Positions 55,414 to 63,772 of a stretch of DNA of 64,000 bases are shown piece after piece (positions within the stretch are counted from its first letter, which is position 1; every line of letters begins with the position of its first letter). The notes beneath the pieces were generated by a model. The model ran no database searches, was not told where the DNA came from, and saw nothing but the letters and a program-made list of their open reading frames with translations. Position numbers and translations under genes: made by a program. Source of the DNA: Microcoleus sp. FACHB-672 (GTDB taxonomy: Bacteria > Cyanobacteriota > Cyanobacteriia > Cyanobacteriales > Oscillatoriaceae); assembly GCF_014695725.1 (NCBI RefSeq), contig NZ_JACJOU010000019.1, positions 62,001-126,000 on the forward strand. The letters run 5' to 3'.

Positions 55414-55435
55414 GCCGGGAGTTTGAGTTCCCGGC
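55414..55435. terminator. Hairpin downstream of the VWA gene
   Basis: GCCGGGA 55414-55420 pairs with TCCCGGC 55429-55435 with an 8-base loop, 40 bases past the VWA stop. Confidence 0.5.
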
Positions 55436-55461
55436 TAATCGCAAAAGTTCTCTTTAGAGGA

Positions 55462-55483
55462 CTGACTAAGAGTATTTAGTCAG
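55462..55483. terminator. Second hairpin between convergent VWA and CobO-like genes
   Basis: CTGACTAA 55462-55469 pairs with TTAGTCAG 55476-55483 with a 6-base loop, followed on the plus strand by ATTTAT. It separates the VWA gene from the CobO-like gene. Confidence 0.55.
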
Positions 55484-55506
55484 ATTTATCCAACTTGATC
55501 ACTTAA

Positions 55507-56043
55507 CTACGGTCGGTGACTGCGGCGAATTTCTGTAATTTGATCGGCTACTTCCAAAACGGCCACCGGCATCTCTGGGCCGGTCAAAATAATATCCACA
55601 TGACGAGGACGTTTGTCAAGAAATGCCAGGACATCCGCCTCTGGAATCAAGCCAAAATTCATCGCCAAACTCAGTTCATCCAGAACCACGAGGTCATAAT
55701 TGCCGGCCAACACCACTTGCTGGGTATGCAGCCACAGCTTACGCAGCGATTGAGTTTCTGCTTCGTCAAGCTGAGGGGTATCGATGCAGCGTGGCAAATC
55801 ACAGCGAATCCAGTCTAATTTCTGCCCTAGCCGCATCGGATGTTCGTGACCTTGGCCAATTCCTCCTTTAAGAAATTGCACCACCAACACCGGCGTCCCC
55901 TGCCCGGAAATTCTGAGTGCTTGCGCCATGACGCTGGTAAAAAAGCTGCGGTGGCTGCCGGTGAAGACTTGGATCAGTCCTTCCACGGTATAAGGGATGC
56001 GACCAGGAGAATTGAGAACTGCGGTTTCTAGCTGTGCGACCAT
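55507..56043 (-). CDS. CobO/BtuR-like P-loop protein with non-canonical Walker A
   Basis: A 178-residue protein of the ATP:cob(I)alamin adenosyltransferase (CobO/BtuR/CobP) family by its overall pattern: VLVVQFLKGG after the first helix, LDWIRCDLPRCIDTP, the Walker B segment YDLVVLDELSLAMNFGLI, and the conserved ending VDIILTGPEMPVAVLEVADQI. The Walker A loop, normally TGDGKGKTTA, is TGSHRSFFTS at residues 28-37 and lacks the essential Lys. So ATP binding and adenosylation are doubtful. It may be a regulatory or structural paralogue. ATG at 56043. It is divergent from adk across a 424-base spacer. Confidence 0.82.
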   Translation of the reverse strand: MVAQLETAVLNSPGRIPYTVEGLIQVFTGSHRSFFTSVMAQALRISGQGTPVLVVQFLKGGIGQGHEHPMRLGQKLDWIRCDLPRCIDTPQLDEAETQSLRKLWLHTQQVVLAGNYDLVVLDELSLAMNFGLIPEADVLAFLDKRPRHVDIILTGPEMPVAVLEVADQITEIRRSHRP

Positions 56044-56467
56044 ATGGCAAATTTAACAAGTGACGAATTTTGATAGTAAGCTTACTGAGCACTATAGCGG
56101 CAGTTTAGTCTATAATTCGCAACCAATATATAGTGTGGTTTATTTGTGTGTTGCCTAATATAACACTAGATGTATCTTTATCTTCCTTCCTCGAGATAGA
56201 AAAATTTTCAGCCGCGCAACAGGACATAGCCAAGCTCAACCGAACGCTCATCTAAGCCGATTAATAACTTTTATGGATGACGCGGGTTTACCAAAACCTG
56301 GCAGTCTATCCTGTCACAGGTTACACCGGCACCCGTCAAATCCAAAATCAACATGAGGGGTGGAACAATCACCGGCATGAATGCCCGAAGAAGCTTACAA
56401 TAATGGCGTTTAGCGAACCACAGCCCAGTAAAATTGTGCGGAACGCTACGGAAGTAGGAGCTTATTT
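56044..56467. other. Divergent spacer between the CobO-like gene and adk
   Basis: No recognised gene. A 22-codon frame beginning ATG 56403 (MAFSEPQPSKIVRN) ends in TGA at 56469-56471, overlapping the adk start by GTGA, and could be a leader peptide. TAGGAG, which serves adk, lies inside it. Confidence 0.4.
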
Positions 56468-57028
56468 GTGAGACTGGTAATTCTCGGAGGGCCAGGAGCC
56501 GGTAAAGGAACGCAAGCGCAAAAGCTGTGCGCTCACCTCAACATCCCTTTGATTGGCACCGGCGATATTTTACGACAAGCCATCGCTGCTCAAACTGAAC
56601 TGGGGCGTCAAGCTGAACCTTATGTTGAAAAAGGCGAACTCGTGCCCGATCCCACCATGATCGAATTCATTCGTAAGCGAGTTTTAGAGTCTGATGCCGC
56701 CGGCGGTTGGCTGTTAGATGGCTATCCTCGCACTGCCTTTCAAGCGGAAGAGTTAGACTTTTTGCTGGATGACTTGGGGCAGCAGTTAGATTGGGCCATT
56801 TGGTTAGAAGTGCCTGAAAACGTCTTAATGAGCCGGTCAATTTCACGCGCACGCCCAGACGATTTGCCAGAAATTGTACAGCGTCGGATTGATTTATTCT
56901 ATGAATGTACAATTCCCATCATGGAATACTATGAACACCGGCACCGACTTTTAAAAATCGACGCCTATCAACCGCCGGCACAGATCCAGCAGGATATCTT
57001 GAAAGTTCTCAATCCATCTAAAATTTAA
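56468..57028 (+). CDS. adk: Adenylate kinase (short-lid form)
   Basis: Interconverts ATP + AMP and two ADP. The 186-residue protein has the P-loop GGPGAGKGTQAQKL, the AMP-binding GTGDILRQAI and GGWLLDGYPRT, and the lid region SRARPDDLPEIVQRR, which is short (no inserted zinc-type LID), unlike the longer bacterial type. Cyanobacteria often carry a second adk gene in the ribosomal-protein cluster; this is probably the additional copy. GTG start at 56468 with TAGGAG 8 bases upstream. rph starts 15 bases after the stop, so they are likely one transcript. Confidence 0.94.
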   Translation: MRLVILGGPGAGKGTQAQKLCAHLNIPLIGTGDILRQAIAAQTELGRQAEPYVEKGELVPDPTMIEFIRKRVLESDAAGGWLLDGYPRTAFQAEELDFLLDDLGQQLDWAIWLEVPENVLMSRSISRARPDDLPEIVQRRIDLFYECTIPIMEYYEHRHRLLKIDAYQPPAQIQQDILKVLNPSKI

Positions 57029-57043
57029 AGGTTAAAATCTCCT

Positions 57044-57772
57044 ATGTCTTGGCAGCGTCCTGATGGCCGGCAAGCAGACCAATTACGTCCCCTTTCTTTT
57101 GAACGAAACTTTACCCGATTTGCTGCCGGTTCAGTTCTAGCAAAATGCGGGTACACTCAAGTTTTATGTACCGTCACAATTCAGCCTGGAGTCCCTAAAT
57201 TCTTAAAAGATACAGGTCAAGGCTGGCTAACTGCTGAATATCGAATGCTACCGGGTGCAACACCCCAGCGCCAAGAGCGAGAATTTCTTAAACTCTCCGG
57301 GCGCACCCAAGAAATCCAGCGATTAATCGGGCGTAGCTTGCGGGCATCTTTAGATATGCAAGCATTAGGAGAACGTACGGTTATTGTTGATGCAGATGTC
57401 TTGCAAGCAGATGCCGGCACCCGCACAACCGCAATCACCGGCGGCTTTGTTGCCCTAGCAGATGCTTTGGAAACACTTATACAAAGCGGAGCGTTAGAGA
57501 GTTCGCCCATCCGCCATCAAGTTGCAGCAATTTCAGTCGGACTTTTGCAGGATGAATTTCTTTTGGATCTTAAGTATGAAGAAGATGTCGCAGCCGAAGT
57601 CGATCTTAATGTTGTAATGAACGAGCAGTTGAACATTATCGAAGTCCAAGGAACTGCTGAATCCGGTAGTTTTAGCCGGCATCAACTCAATCAAATGATG
57701 GATGTCGCAGAAAAAGGAATTCGAGAATTATTAGAAATTCAACGGGAAACGCTGCGAACTGCTATCACTTAA
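57044..57772 (+). CDS. rph: Ribonuclease PH
   Basis: Phosphorolytic 3'-exonuclease that trims tRNA precursors and works as a hexamer. The 242-residue protein has [20 protein letters not shown] at the start, [16 protein letters not shown]-like substrate region ([20 protein letters not shown]), [20 protein letters not shown] for phosphate and metal binding, and [19 protein letters not shown]. Length is normal. ATG 57044 is 15 bases behind adk. It ends 16 bases before the convergent DUF29 gene. Confidence 0.96.
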   Translation: MSWQRPDGRQADQLRPLSFERNFTRFAAGSVLAKCGYTQVLCTVTIQPGVPKFLKDTGQGWLTAEYRMLPGATPQRQEREFLKLSGRTQEIQRLIGRSLRASLDMQALGERTVIVDADVLQADAGTRTTAITGGFVALADALETLIQSGALESSPIRHQVAAISVGLLQDEFLLDLKYEEDVAAEVDLNVVMNEQLNIIEVQGTAESGSFSRHQLNQMMDVAEKGIRELLEIQRETLRTAIT

Positions 57773-57787
57773 ATTACAGTTTTTCCC

Positions 57788-58249
57788 TCATTCAATATCT
57801 TCTTCTTCGTCTTCAACTAAACTATACTCTCCCTCAAACACTTCTTCCCAAGAAAGAGAAGTTAATTGACATTTTCTTCCCATTTCTACAACAGCTTCTT
57901 TCATCGCTTTATTGAAGCATTTATCCCAAATTGATGCAATAAAATCACGATTCAAGCTGGGAACTTCTTCTTGACTATCTTCAATTTCAGTTCGGGTAGA
58001 TAAAATGGTGATAGCCCAACTCGATGATCGACGTTGTGGCTGACATTTCCACTTGATAATGTGGCTCATCAGCCGAATTAACTGGCTTTGAACAGCTCGC
58101 TTTTCTGTTCGTCCCATTGCTTCAATCAGCGAATCTAAACCCTCACCGGCTTCCACAGACTTTCCCTCTTGTAAAAATTGCCGCACAGCCACAGCAGTTT
58201 GATAATGAGAGCAAACTGCTAACCATTCCCAATCTTGTTTTGTCTGCAC
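57788..58249 (-). CDS. DUF29-family protein
   Basis: A 153-residue soluble protein of the DUF29 family, which is common in cyanobacteria. It has SLIEAMGRTEKRAVQSQLIR and LMSHIIKWKCQPQRRSSSWA, the two hallmark segments (E-x-M-G-R-x-E-x-R and H-h-h-K-W-x-x-Q-P-x-x-R-S-x-S-W), and an acidic tail (LVEDEEEDIE). GTG 58249 is preceded by GGAGG at 5 bases; a TTG 12 bases upstream would disrupt that spacing. Function is unknown. Divergent from chlB with a long inverted repeat in between. Confidence 0.85.
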   Translation of the reverse strand: MQTKQDWEWLAVCSHYQTAVAVRQFLQEGKSVEAGEGLDSLIEAMGRTEKRAVQSQLIRLMSHIIKWKCQPQRRSSSWAITILSTRTEIEDSQEEVPSLNRDFIASIWDKCFNKAMKEAVVEMGRKCQLTSLSWEEVFEGEYSLVEDEEEDIE

Positions 58250-58338
58250 TACTTCCTCCAATCTTTCTAAGTAATTGTCAATCTAACGCCGAACCCTTTG
58301 CCCCTTATTTACAAAGTGTAGGGAAAGATTAAGAATCA

Positions 58339-58375
58339 TTGCACTTAAACAATGGGATAGTTGTTTTAAGTGCAA
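58339..58375. promoter_or_regulatory. Inverted repeat in the DUF29-chlB divergent region
   Basis: TTGCACTTAAACAA 58339-58352 pairs with TTGTTTTAAGTGCAA 58361-58375 as a 14-bp stem with one bulged T and an 8-base loop. It lies about 176 bases before chlB and 90 bases before the DUF29 start. It may be an operator or leader structure; no T-run follows. Confidence 0.5.
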
Positions 58376-58551
58376 GCTATATCCCAATCACAAAGCGCAT
58401 TTCAGCCATTTGATCAGCATTACATCACCCAGAAGTCACCGCTCCAAATGGCTGCAAGTCTGAGAAAATCAAAAACGATTTCAAAATTCAGCACTCATCA
58501 CTCACCTATCTCATTTAGGCTGTGTTCAATTAGCACAAGGGAGAACACCTT

Positions 58552-60078
58552 ATGAAATTGGCTTACTGGATGTATGCCGGCCCCGCACACATCGGCACCC
58601 TACGTGTCTCCAGTTCCTTCAAAAACGTCCACGCCATCATGCACGCACCCATTGGCGATGACTACTTCAACGTTATGCGCTCAATGCTAGAACGCGACCG
58701 CAACTTCACGCCGGTGACGATCAGTTCAGTTGATCGCAACGTGTTGGCACGCGGATCTCAGGAAAAAGTGGTGGACAACATCACCCGCAAGGACGCTGAG
58801 GAACACCCGGATCTAATTGTGCTAACTCCCACCTGCACTTCTAGCATTCTGCAGGAAGACTTAGAAAACTTTGTGCAACGCGCTCAGCTAGATGCCAAAG
58901 GCGATGTCATGCTGGCAGACGTGAACCACTACCGGGTGAATGAACTGCAAGCAGCCGACAGCACCCTGCGTCAAATTGTCCAGTTCTACATCGAGAAAGC
59001 TCGCAAAAAAGGCGACATCCCAGAAGGTAAGACAGAAAAGCCTTCAGTTAACATTCTCGGCATTTCCAGCCTGGGTTTCCATAACCACCACGACTGCACG
59101 GAACTGAAGCGGTTAATGGCTGACCTCGGCATTGAAGTGAACGAAGTGATTCCAGAAGGCGCTTCGGTTCATAACCTCAAGAAATTGCCGTGTGCTTGGT
59201 TTAACCTGGTGCCTTACCGCGAAATCGGCTTAATGGCAGCGCGTTACCTAGAGCAAGAATTCGGTACGCCTTATGTTGATATCACCCCGATGGGTGTGGT
59301 GGAAACAGCACGCTGCATCCGCAAGATTCAGCAAGTCATTAATGCTCAAGGTGCTGAAGTTGATTACGAAGACTTTATCAACGAGCAAACGCTCCATGTG
59401 TCTCAAGCAGCTTGGTTTTCCCGCTCAATTGACTGCCAAAACTTAACCGGCAAAAAAGCTGTTGTGTTTGGAGATAATACTCACGCTGCCGCTTTGACAA
59501 AGATTCTGGCGCGTGAAATGGGAATTCACGTTGTTTGGGCCGGCACTTATTGCAAATATGATGCTGACTGGTTCCGCGATGAGGTAAGTGAGTATTGCGA
59601 TGAAGTGATCATCACAGACGATCACGGTCAAATTGGTGATGCAATTGCCCGTGTCGAGCCGTCTGCTATCTTTGGCACCCAAATGGAACGCCACGTTGGC
59701 AAGCGTTTGGATATTCCTTGTGGTGTGATTGCGGCACCGATTCACGTTCAAAACTTCCCGATTGGTTACAAACCTTTCTGCGGTTACGAAGGCACGAATC
59801 AAATTGCAGATTTGGTCTACAATTCCTTTACTTTAGGAATGGAAGATCACTTGCTAGAAATCTTTGGCGGACATGACACTAAAGAAGTCATCCACAAAGG
59901 TATTTCGGCTGATTCAGATCTGGCTTGGACAAAAGAAGCTCAGGGCGAATTAAATAAGGTTCCTGGCTTTGTTCGGGGTAAGGTTAAACGCAATACTGAG
60001 AAGTTTGCCCGTGAGCGTGGTTTCAGTCAAATTAATGTTGAAGTGATGTACGCAGCTAAGGAATCTGTCGGCGCATAG
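58552..60078 (+). CDS. chlB: Light-independent protochlorophyllide reductase subunit B
   Basis: With ChlN it forms the nitrogenase-like catalytic component that reduces protochlorophyllide in the dark, fed by ChlL. The 508-residue protein starts [20 protein letters not shown] and contains [15 protein letters not shown], with the Cys ligand of the NB iron-sulfur cluster, [20 protein letters not shown], with the aspartate cluster ligand expected, and the C-terminal extension ending in [20 protein letters not shown]. Length is normal for ChlB. ATG 58552 has GGGAG about 9 bases upstream. chlL/chlN are not in the window. The neighbouring GUN4 protein also concerns chlorophyll synthesis. Confidence 0.98.
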   Translation: MKLAYWMYAGPAHIGTLRVSSSFKNVHAIMHAPIGDDYFNVMRSMLERDRNFTPVTISSVDRNVLARGSQEKVVDNITRKDAEEHPDLIVLTPTCTSSILQEDLENFVQRAQLDAKGDVMLADVNHYRVNELQAADSTLRQIVQFYIEKARKKGDIPEGKTEKPSVNILGISSLGFHNHHDCTELKRLMADLGIEVNEVIPEGASVHNLKKLPCAWFNLVPYREIGLMAARYLEQEFGTPYVDITPMGVVETARCIRKIQQVINAQGAEVDYEDFINEQTLHVSQAAWFSRSIDCQNLTGKKAVVFGDNTHAAALTKILAREMGIHVVWAGTYCKYDADWFRDEVSEYCDEVIITDDHGQIGDAIARVEPSAIFGTQMERHVGKRLDIPCGVIAAPIHVQNFPIGYKPFCGYEGTNQIADLVYNSFTLGMEDHLLEIFGGHDTKEVIHKGISADSDLAWTKEAQGELNKVPGFVRGKVKRNTEKFARERGFSQINVEVMYAAKESVGA

Positions 60079-60107
60079 TTGGCAGTTTAGTGATTAGTCG
60101 CTAACTC

Positions 60108-60151
60108 GTGAAAATCCTTCCGCTGGTGGTTCAGGGGGAGGATTTTTTCAC
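60108..60151 (+). terminator. chlB terminator
   Basis: GTGAAAATCCTTCC starting at 60108 pairs imperfectly with GGAGGATTTTTTCAC ending at 60151, forming a stem with a six-T run in its 3' arm, 30 bases after the chlB stop. Confidence 0.6.
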
Positions 60152-60240
60152 TGTTTGGGATAAATATTTTTGTTAATTTTAACCACAGATGAGTTGGGAT
60201 GTGTTTCTCGCTTTTTGCTAAATAATTTGTTATTAGAGTT

Positions 60241-60987
60241 ATGGCTAAAAAATCTAAATCTCAATCAGGTGATGAGCCTAAGCAAGGCAGTTCTAAGGAA
60301 AATAAAAAACATAAGCGGGAAACGCTTTTACGTCTAGAAGCGCGGTTAGATGAAATGCAGGCGCAGTTGCAACAGGCAGGGGAAGAAAGAGCGCAGTTGC
60401 TATCTCTGTTGCAGCAAGCAGCACAGGAAAGAGTTTATTTGCAATCGCAGTTGGAATGGGTATTATACCGGCTCGAACAAGGAAATGTAGGGCCAACCGA
60501 AGAACAAAGCGAAACTTATCAGTATTCAGAAGTTGGAATTGACTACAGCGAATTGCAGAACTTGCTAGAAAGCGGAAAATGGCAAAAAGCTGACCGGCAG
60601 ACATGGGAAGTGATGCTAAAAGCTGCTGGTAGAGAGAAAGAAGGCTGGCTAACTGTTGAAGATATTCAAAACTTTCCTTGCACAGATTTACGCACGATTG
60701 ATTGGTTGTGGGAACACTACAGTAATGGTCACTTTGGTTTAAGTGTACAGCAAAGTATCTGGCAGAGCAGTAACACTAGCTACACAGATTTTTGTGATTG
60801 CATTGGATGGCGTGTTCGAGGTGGGTGGCTTTACTACAACGAACTCAGGTTTAATTTGAATGCGACGGCAGGACATCTGCCGGTTTTGGCATGGCGGCAA
60901 CGCGCCTGTTATGGGGTTGGCAAATGTACCGCTTCCGAGAGCATTTCTCATCTGAGCGCAAGACTTTCAACTTGTAACCTTCCCTAA
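60241..60987 (+). CDS. GUN4-domain protein with N-terminal coiled coil
   Basis: A 248-residue protein. Residues 1-85 are charged and then form a coiled coil (LRLEARLDEMQAQLQQAGEE). The GUN4 domain follows from ~100: DYSELQNLLESGKWQKADRQ, WLTVEDIQNFPCTDLRTIDW, LWEHYSNGHFGLSVQ, IGWRVRGGWLYYNELRFNLN. GUN4 binds porphyrins (protoporphyrin IX and its Mg form) and activates Mg-chelatase. Proteins with an added coiled coil are known as GUN4-like paralogues and their partners are uncertain. The placement after chlB supports a link to chlorophyll synthesis. No signal peptide. Confidence 0.9.
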   Translation: MAKKSKSQSGDEPKQGSSKENKKHKRETLLRLEARLDEMQAQLQQAGEERAQLLSLLQQAAQERVYLQSQLEWVLYRLEQGNVGPTEEQSETYQYSEVGIDYSELQNLLESGKWQKADRQTWEVMLKAAGREKEGWLTVEDIQNFPCTDLRTIDWLWEHYSNGHFGLSVQQSIWQSSNTSYTDFCDCIGWRVRGGWLYYNELRFNLNATAGHLPVLAWRQRACYGVGKCTASESISHLSARLSTCNLP

Positions 60988-61030
60988 AGTTTTAAATCCC
61001 CTAATTCCGGCTAATTTTTAATACTATCGC

Positions 61031-61945
61031 TCACCGGCTCTCAATGATCTTGTCAAAAAATGTAAAAACAGCCGGCAGTTGTCCCCCCCAGAACTTATAG
61101 TCATGTGCCGCACTTTTAACAGGATAATATTCCACCGGAATTTTATTGCCCTGACTTTGTACAAGCGCTTGATAAAATAGCCGGCTTTGTTCTTCGGGTA
61201 CGATATCATCAGCCGTGCCGTGAGCCAGATATAAAGGCATTTTCCATTCAGAAACTCGCGCCATCGGATTGTCTCGTCCTTTCCATCTTTCAGGAAACTT
61301 ATTAAACGAGCCATAGACAGCCGTCATCAGCCGATCTTCAGGCGTATTTTCTTGACTAAAATCTCCAGAAAGACTTGCTCCTGCCACAAATAACCCTGGA
61401 TTTTCCAGAGCAATCAGTGCCACACCCCTGCCGCCGGTGGAAAGTCCCAGCAATGTATTATTGTCCCCTTGCCTTAACAAATTATGTCGTTTTTGAATTT
61501 CTGGAATAAAACGCTTTTTAATAAATTCTCCACCCGGCATTTTATTCCATTTCAGGTTAGTTTCTGGATAATAGGAACTTTCATATAAGGTTTGCAACAT
61601 TTCTGGCAAAATCAGAGCGTATCCATATTTATCAGCATATCGAACAAGGGGAGAATTTTCGACCCAACTAGCGCGTGGAAAGTCCCAGCCTGGAAGCAAA
61701 ACAATGGAACGGTTGCGATAATTTTGGGGAACGTAAATATCGTAAGCAACATCGTCCACTTTCAGATTTTTACTCCAACCGGCCTTAAGTTTTGCTGCTG
61801 CCGGCTGTGGTGAAGGAGAACTTACATTTGGCTTCGTCGTTGGAGTTACATCTTGAGCTTTGATTGTCGAGTTGGAATTGGAACAACTTTCTAAACTAAA
61901 AAATAAAAAAGGAATAAATATCAATGATGCCATGAACTTTGACAT
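61031..61945 (-). CDS. Exported alpha/beta hydrolase (esterase-like lipoprotein)
   Basis: A 304-residue protein. The N-terminus MSKFMASLIFIPFLFFSLESC has a lipobox-like end (LESC), so it is probably a lipoprotein. The hydrolase fold shows SIVLLPGWDFPRASWVEN, the nucleophile elbow GLSTGGRGVAL (Ser), YLAHGTADDIVPEEQSRLFY (Asp) and SAAHDYKFWGG (His), so the triad is complete. It resembles esterase D / feruloyl-esterase-like enzymes, which act on esters at the cell surface; the substrate is not known. Convergent with the GUN4 gene with 43 bases between stops. ATG at 61945. Confidence 0.85.
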   Translation of the reverse strand: MSKFMASLIFIPFLFFSLESCSNSNSTIKAQDVTPTTKPNVSSPSPQPAAAKLKAGWSKNLKVDDVAYDIYVPQNYRNRSIVLLPGWDFPRASWVENSPLVRYADKYGYALILPEMLQTLYESSYYPETNLKWNKMPGGEFIKKRFIPEIQKRHNLLRQGDNNTLLGLSTGGRGVALIALENPGLFVAGASLSGDFSQENTPEDRLMTAVYGSFNKFPERWKGRDNPMARVSEWKMPLYLAHGTADDIVPEEQSRLFYQALVQSQGNKIPVEYYPVKSAAHDYKFWGGQLPAVFTFFDKIIESR

Positions 61946-62231
61946 GAGTATTCAGTAAGATTTCAAAATAAATCAATTTACTATATTAACCCTTTTTACA
62001 GCAAATAAAACCCTTCCTAATCTTCCTCCTCTCAAAAGTTTCTAGATAATGGTAAGCTTTAGAATGCTTCAATTCCGCGCGATTTAGACATCAACCGCCC
62101 TGCAACCCGAAGCCAGCGTTAGTTTCTCTGAAAAGCGGAGCGATAAATTAATTTTTTTTAAGAAGGTAGCTGCAAAACTGAGTATAAGTCCAGAACCCAA
62201 TCTTTTTTCTAGCGTTCATGAGGAAAGACCG
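61946..62231. other. Divergent spacer before the small hypothetical gene
   Basis: No gene recognised. GAGGA lies 8 bases before ATG 62232. Confidence 0.4.
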
Positions 62232-62498
62232 ATGAGTGACTATGATTCCGAAACCGGCATTTATGAGCTGACAAAGAGCAAAGCTGACTCTTACTACAAC
62301 AAGCCCCATGATCAGAGTATAAAAGCGCAAGGGATAGATTATTATGCAGAGCTGTTAAAACGAGCGGGATTAAAGGTGATCTCCGTGCATGAAGATTCTT
62401 TGCGGGTTAAGGCAAATCAAGTGCAATTGTGGGAAGTGCTCAGTGATGAGCCACCGGCATGGCAAATTATGCTGGATGAAGTGCCAAAGAACGAGTAG
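62232..62498 (+). CDS. Small hypothetical protein
   Basis: An 88-residue soluble protein beginning MSDYDSETGIYELTKSKADS and ending WQIMLDEVPKNE. GAGGA at 8 bases before the ATG supports translation. The composition is protein-like with a central LLKRAGLKVISVHEDSLRVK strand-helix-strand pattern. I do not recognise a family. It is followed by a hairpin and a convergent HLIP gene. Confidence 0.6.
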   Translation: MSDYDSETGIYELTKSKADSYYNKPHDQSIKAQGIDYYAELLKRAGLKVISVHEDSLRVKANQVQLWEVLSDEPPAWQIMLDEVPKNE

Positions 62499-62541
62499 AA
62501 GTCTATTATTCTGTTTTTATAATTCTCCTGATAAAACCCAA

Positions 62542-62577
62542 AAAAATTGAGAACCCTTTGCAGAGTTCCCAATTTTT
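62542..62577. terminator. Terminator between small hypothetical and HLIP gene
   Basis: AAAAATTG 62542-62549 with GAAC 62551-62554 pairs with GTTC 62565-62568 and CAATTTTT 62570-62577. One A/C mismatch is inside. The stem can act in both directions. Confidence 0.65.
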
Positions 62578-62622
62578 AAGCGATTTCAAGCCGCTGAGGC
62601 TTTACAGAAATAGACTTAGAAT

Positions 62623-62832
62623 TTAGTACAGACCCAAGAAGTGGAGAACACCTTGGCCGGTGGTTAGCTCAACAATCAGGGCAATCAGGAAGCCCAGCAT
62701 TGCCAAACGACCGTTCCAAAGTTCGGAAGTCGGGTTAGAACCAAACTCAAACTTGGTTCCAAATTCGCCGTATTTGCGTTGGAATTGACCTTGGTAAGTA
62801 GGGTCGGTGTTGGGTGCAGGTGTGTTACTCAT
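62623..62832 (-). CDS. High-light-inducible protein (HLIP / one-helix LHC-like)
   Basis: A 69-residue thylakoid protein with one LHC-type transmembrane helix. The chlorophyll-binding motif is [20 protein letters not shown] (residues 37-56), containing the E-x-x-N-G-R-x-A-M core. HLIPs bind chlorophyll and carotenoid and protect photosystem assembly under light stress. ATG 62832 has GGAG 8 bases upstream. An 8-base TTTACATT sequence, matching one half of the HLR1 element bound by RpaB, lies 48 bases upstream on the coding strand. Confidence 0.93.
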   Translation of the reverse strand: MSNTPAPNTDPTYQGQFQRKYGEFGTKFEFGSNPTSELWNGRLAMLGFLIALIVELTTGQGVLHFLGLY

Positions 62833-62879
62833 GATTAAATCTCCGAGTTCAGTAAGCGTGTTGTGTGCTGTTATTAAGT

Positions 62880-62887
62880 AATGTAAA
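62880..62887 (-). promoter_or_regulatory. HLR1-like half site upstream of the HLIP gene
   Basis: TTTACATT on the minus strand (AATGTAAA on plus) matches (G/T)TTACA(T/A)(T/A), one half of HLR1, the RpaB target in promoters of light-stress genes. The second repeat two bases downstream matches only partly. Confidence 0.4.
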
Positions 62888-63158
62888 GAATCCTTGCGAG
62901 AAACGCCATCTTCCTTTAGGTGAGGAAAAGAATAGCCTCAAATGGCCAAAAGTCTGCCTTAAGACGGCGGCCAGATACTTAAAGCCCATTTTGTTAATCC
63001 CACACGGCTTGCCAGTAAGCAGGGGGTTCCCTGTGGAAGCTGATCTGAGGAAAATTGACTGGTTGCCTTAGAAAGTATTTCAATAGGTGGATGCCCTGCC
63101 ACAATGTTGCATAGGCTACGAATTCAAAGAGCCGACTTTATTAACATCCATAGCAAAA

Positions 63159-63185
63159 CTAGCGGTGCGAGGACGCAGCCGCTAG
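63159..63185 (-). terminator. Terminator of the isochorismatase-like gene
   Basis: On the minus strand CTAGCGG, one bulged base, then TGCG pairs with CGCA and CCGCTAG around a 4-base loop; TTTT follows. It is 47 bases past the stop codon at 63233. Confidence 0.65.
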
Positions 63186-63232
63186 CAAGCTAAGTTGATT
63201 AAATTCACCGGCAGTTAATAAAATGATTGCGA

Positions 63233-63772
63233 TCAGGATGCAGCAGGTGCAGCCAGCATTCCCTCACTCAGACCGGCATCGCGTAGCCGGTTGGCACCAA
63301 TATTGCGGCTGAGTACCGCCAAACCGGCTAGGTGGGCTTGCAAGCCGGCTGTACTGGCGCAGCAGTCGGTGATCACGATCGGTTCAATGCCTATGTCGAA
63401 CACATCCATTGCAATTTTCAACACACACATATCTGTGTCGATGCCGACAATAAAAATTTTCTCGATCAATTTTTCGCGCAGATAGCCGGTGAGTTCATCC
63501 GGCATCCCGCACAGTCCCGACTTAGCAAAGATCAGATCCGGCGAGGCATAGGGTTGCAGTTCTGGGACAATGTAAATTTCAGGATCGCCCACGCACCCAT
63601 GCCAATTGAGAAAACGACAGTACGGCCCTTCTTGATCGTTAATGAAGCGAGTAAAAATCAGTGGTGCATAGTCGCCGGCTTGGATCAGGCGGGCGATGCG
63701 TTGCGGGATATGATGCGTGAAGTCGTTAATAAAGCCGGCTTGCACATCAACGATGAGTAATGCCTCAGACAT
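63233..63772 (-). CDS. Isochorismatase-like cysteine hydrolase
   Basis: A 179-residue protein of the isochorismatase/nicotinamidase fold. The catalytic triad is visible as Asp9 (LLIVDVQAGF), Lys84 (IFAKSGLCG) and Cys116 (GIDTDMCVLKIAMDVFD). The ending VITDCCASTAGLQAHLAG is typical. It may cleave an amide, such as nicotinamide or a biuret-type compound, but the substrate is not predictable. GGAG lies about 11 bases upstream of ATG 63772. Terminator at 63159-63185. Confidence 0.88.
   Translation of the reverse strand: MSEALLIVDVQAGFINDFTHHIPQRIARLIQAGDYAPLIFTRFINDQEGPYCRFLNWHGCVGDPEIYIVPELQPYASPDLIFAKSGLCGMPDELTGYLREKLIEKIFIVGIDTDMCVLKIAMDVFDIGIEPIVITDCCASTAGLQAHLAGLAVLSRNIGANRLRDAGLSEGMLAAPAAS

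Larger units (their letters stand above)
62833..63232. other. Spacer between HLIP gene and the isochorismatase-like gene
   Basis: Contains the HLIP promoter region and a terminator of the isochorismatase-like gene at 63159-63185. No gene supported in between. Confidence 0.45.
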
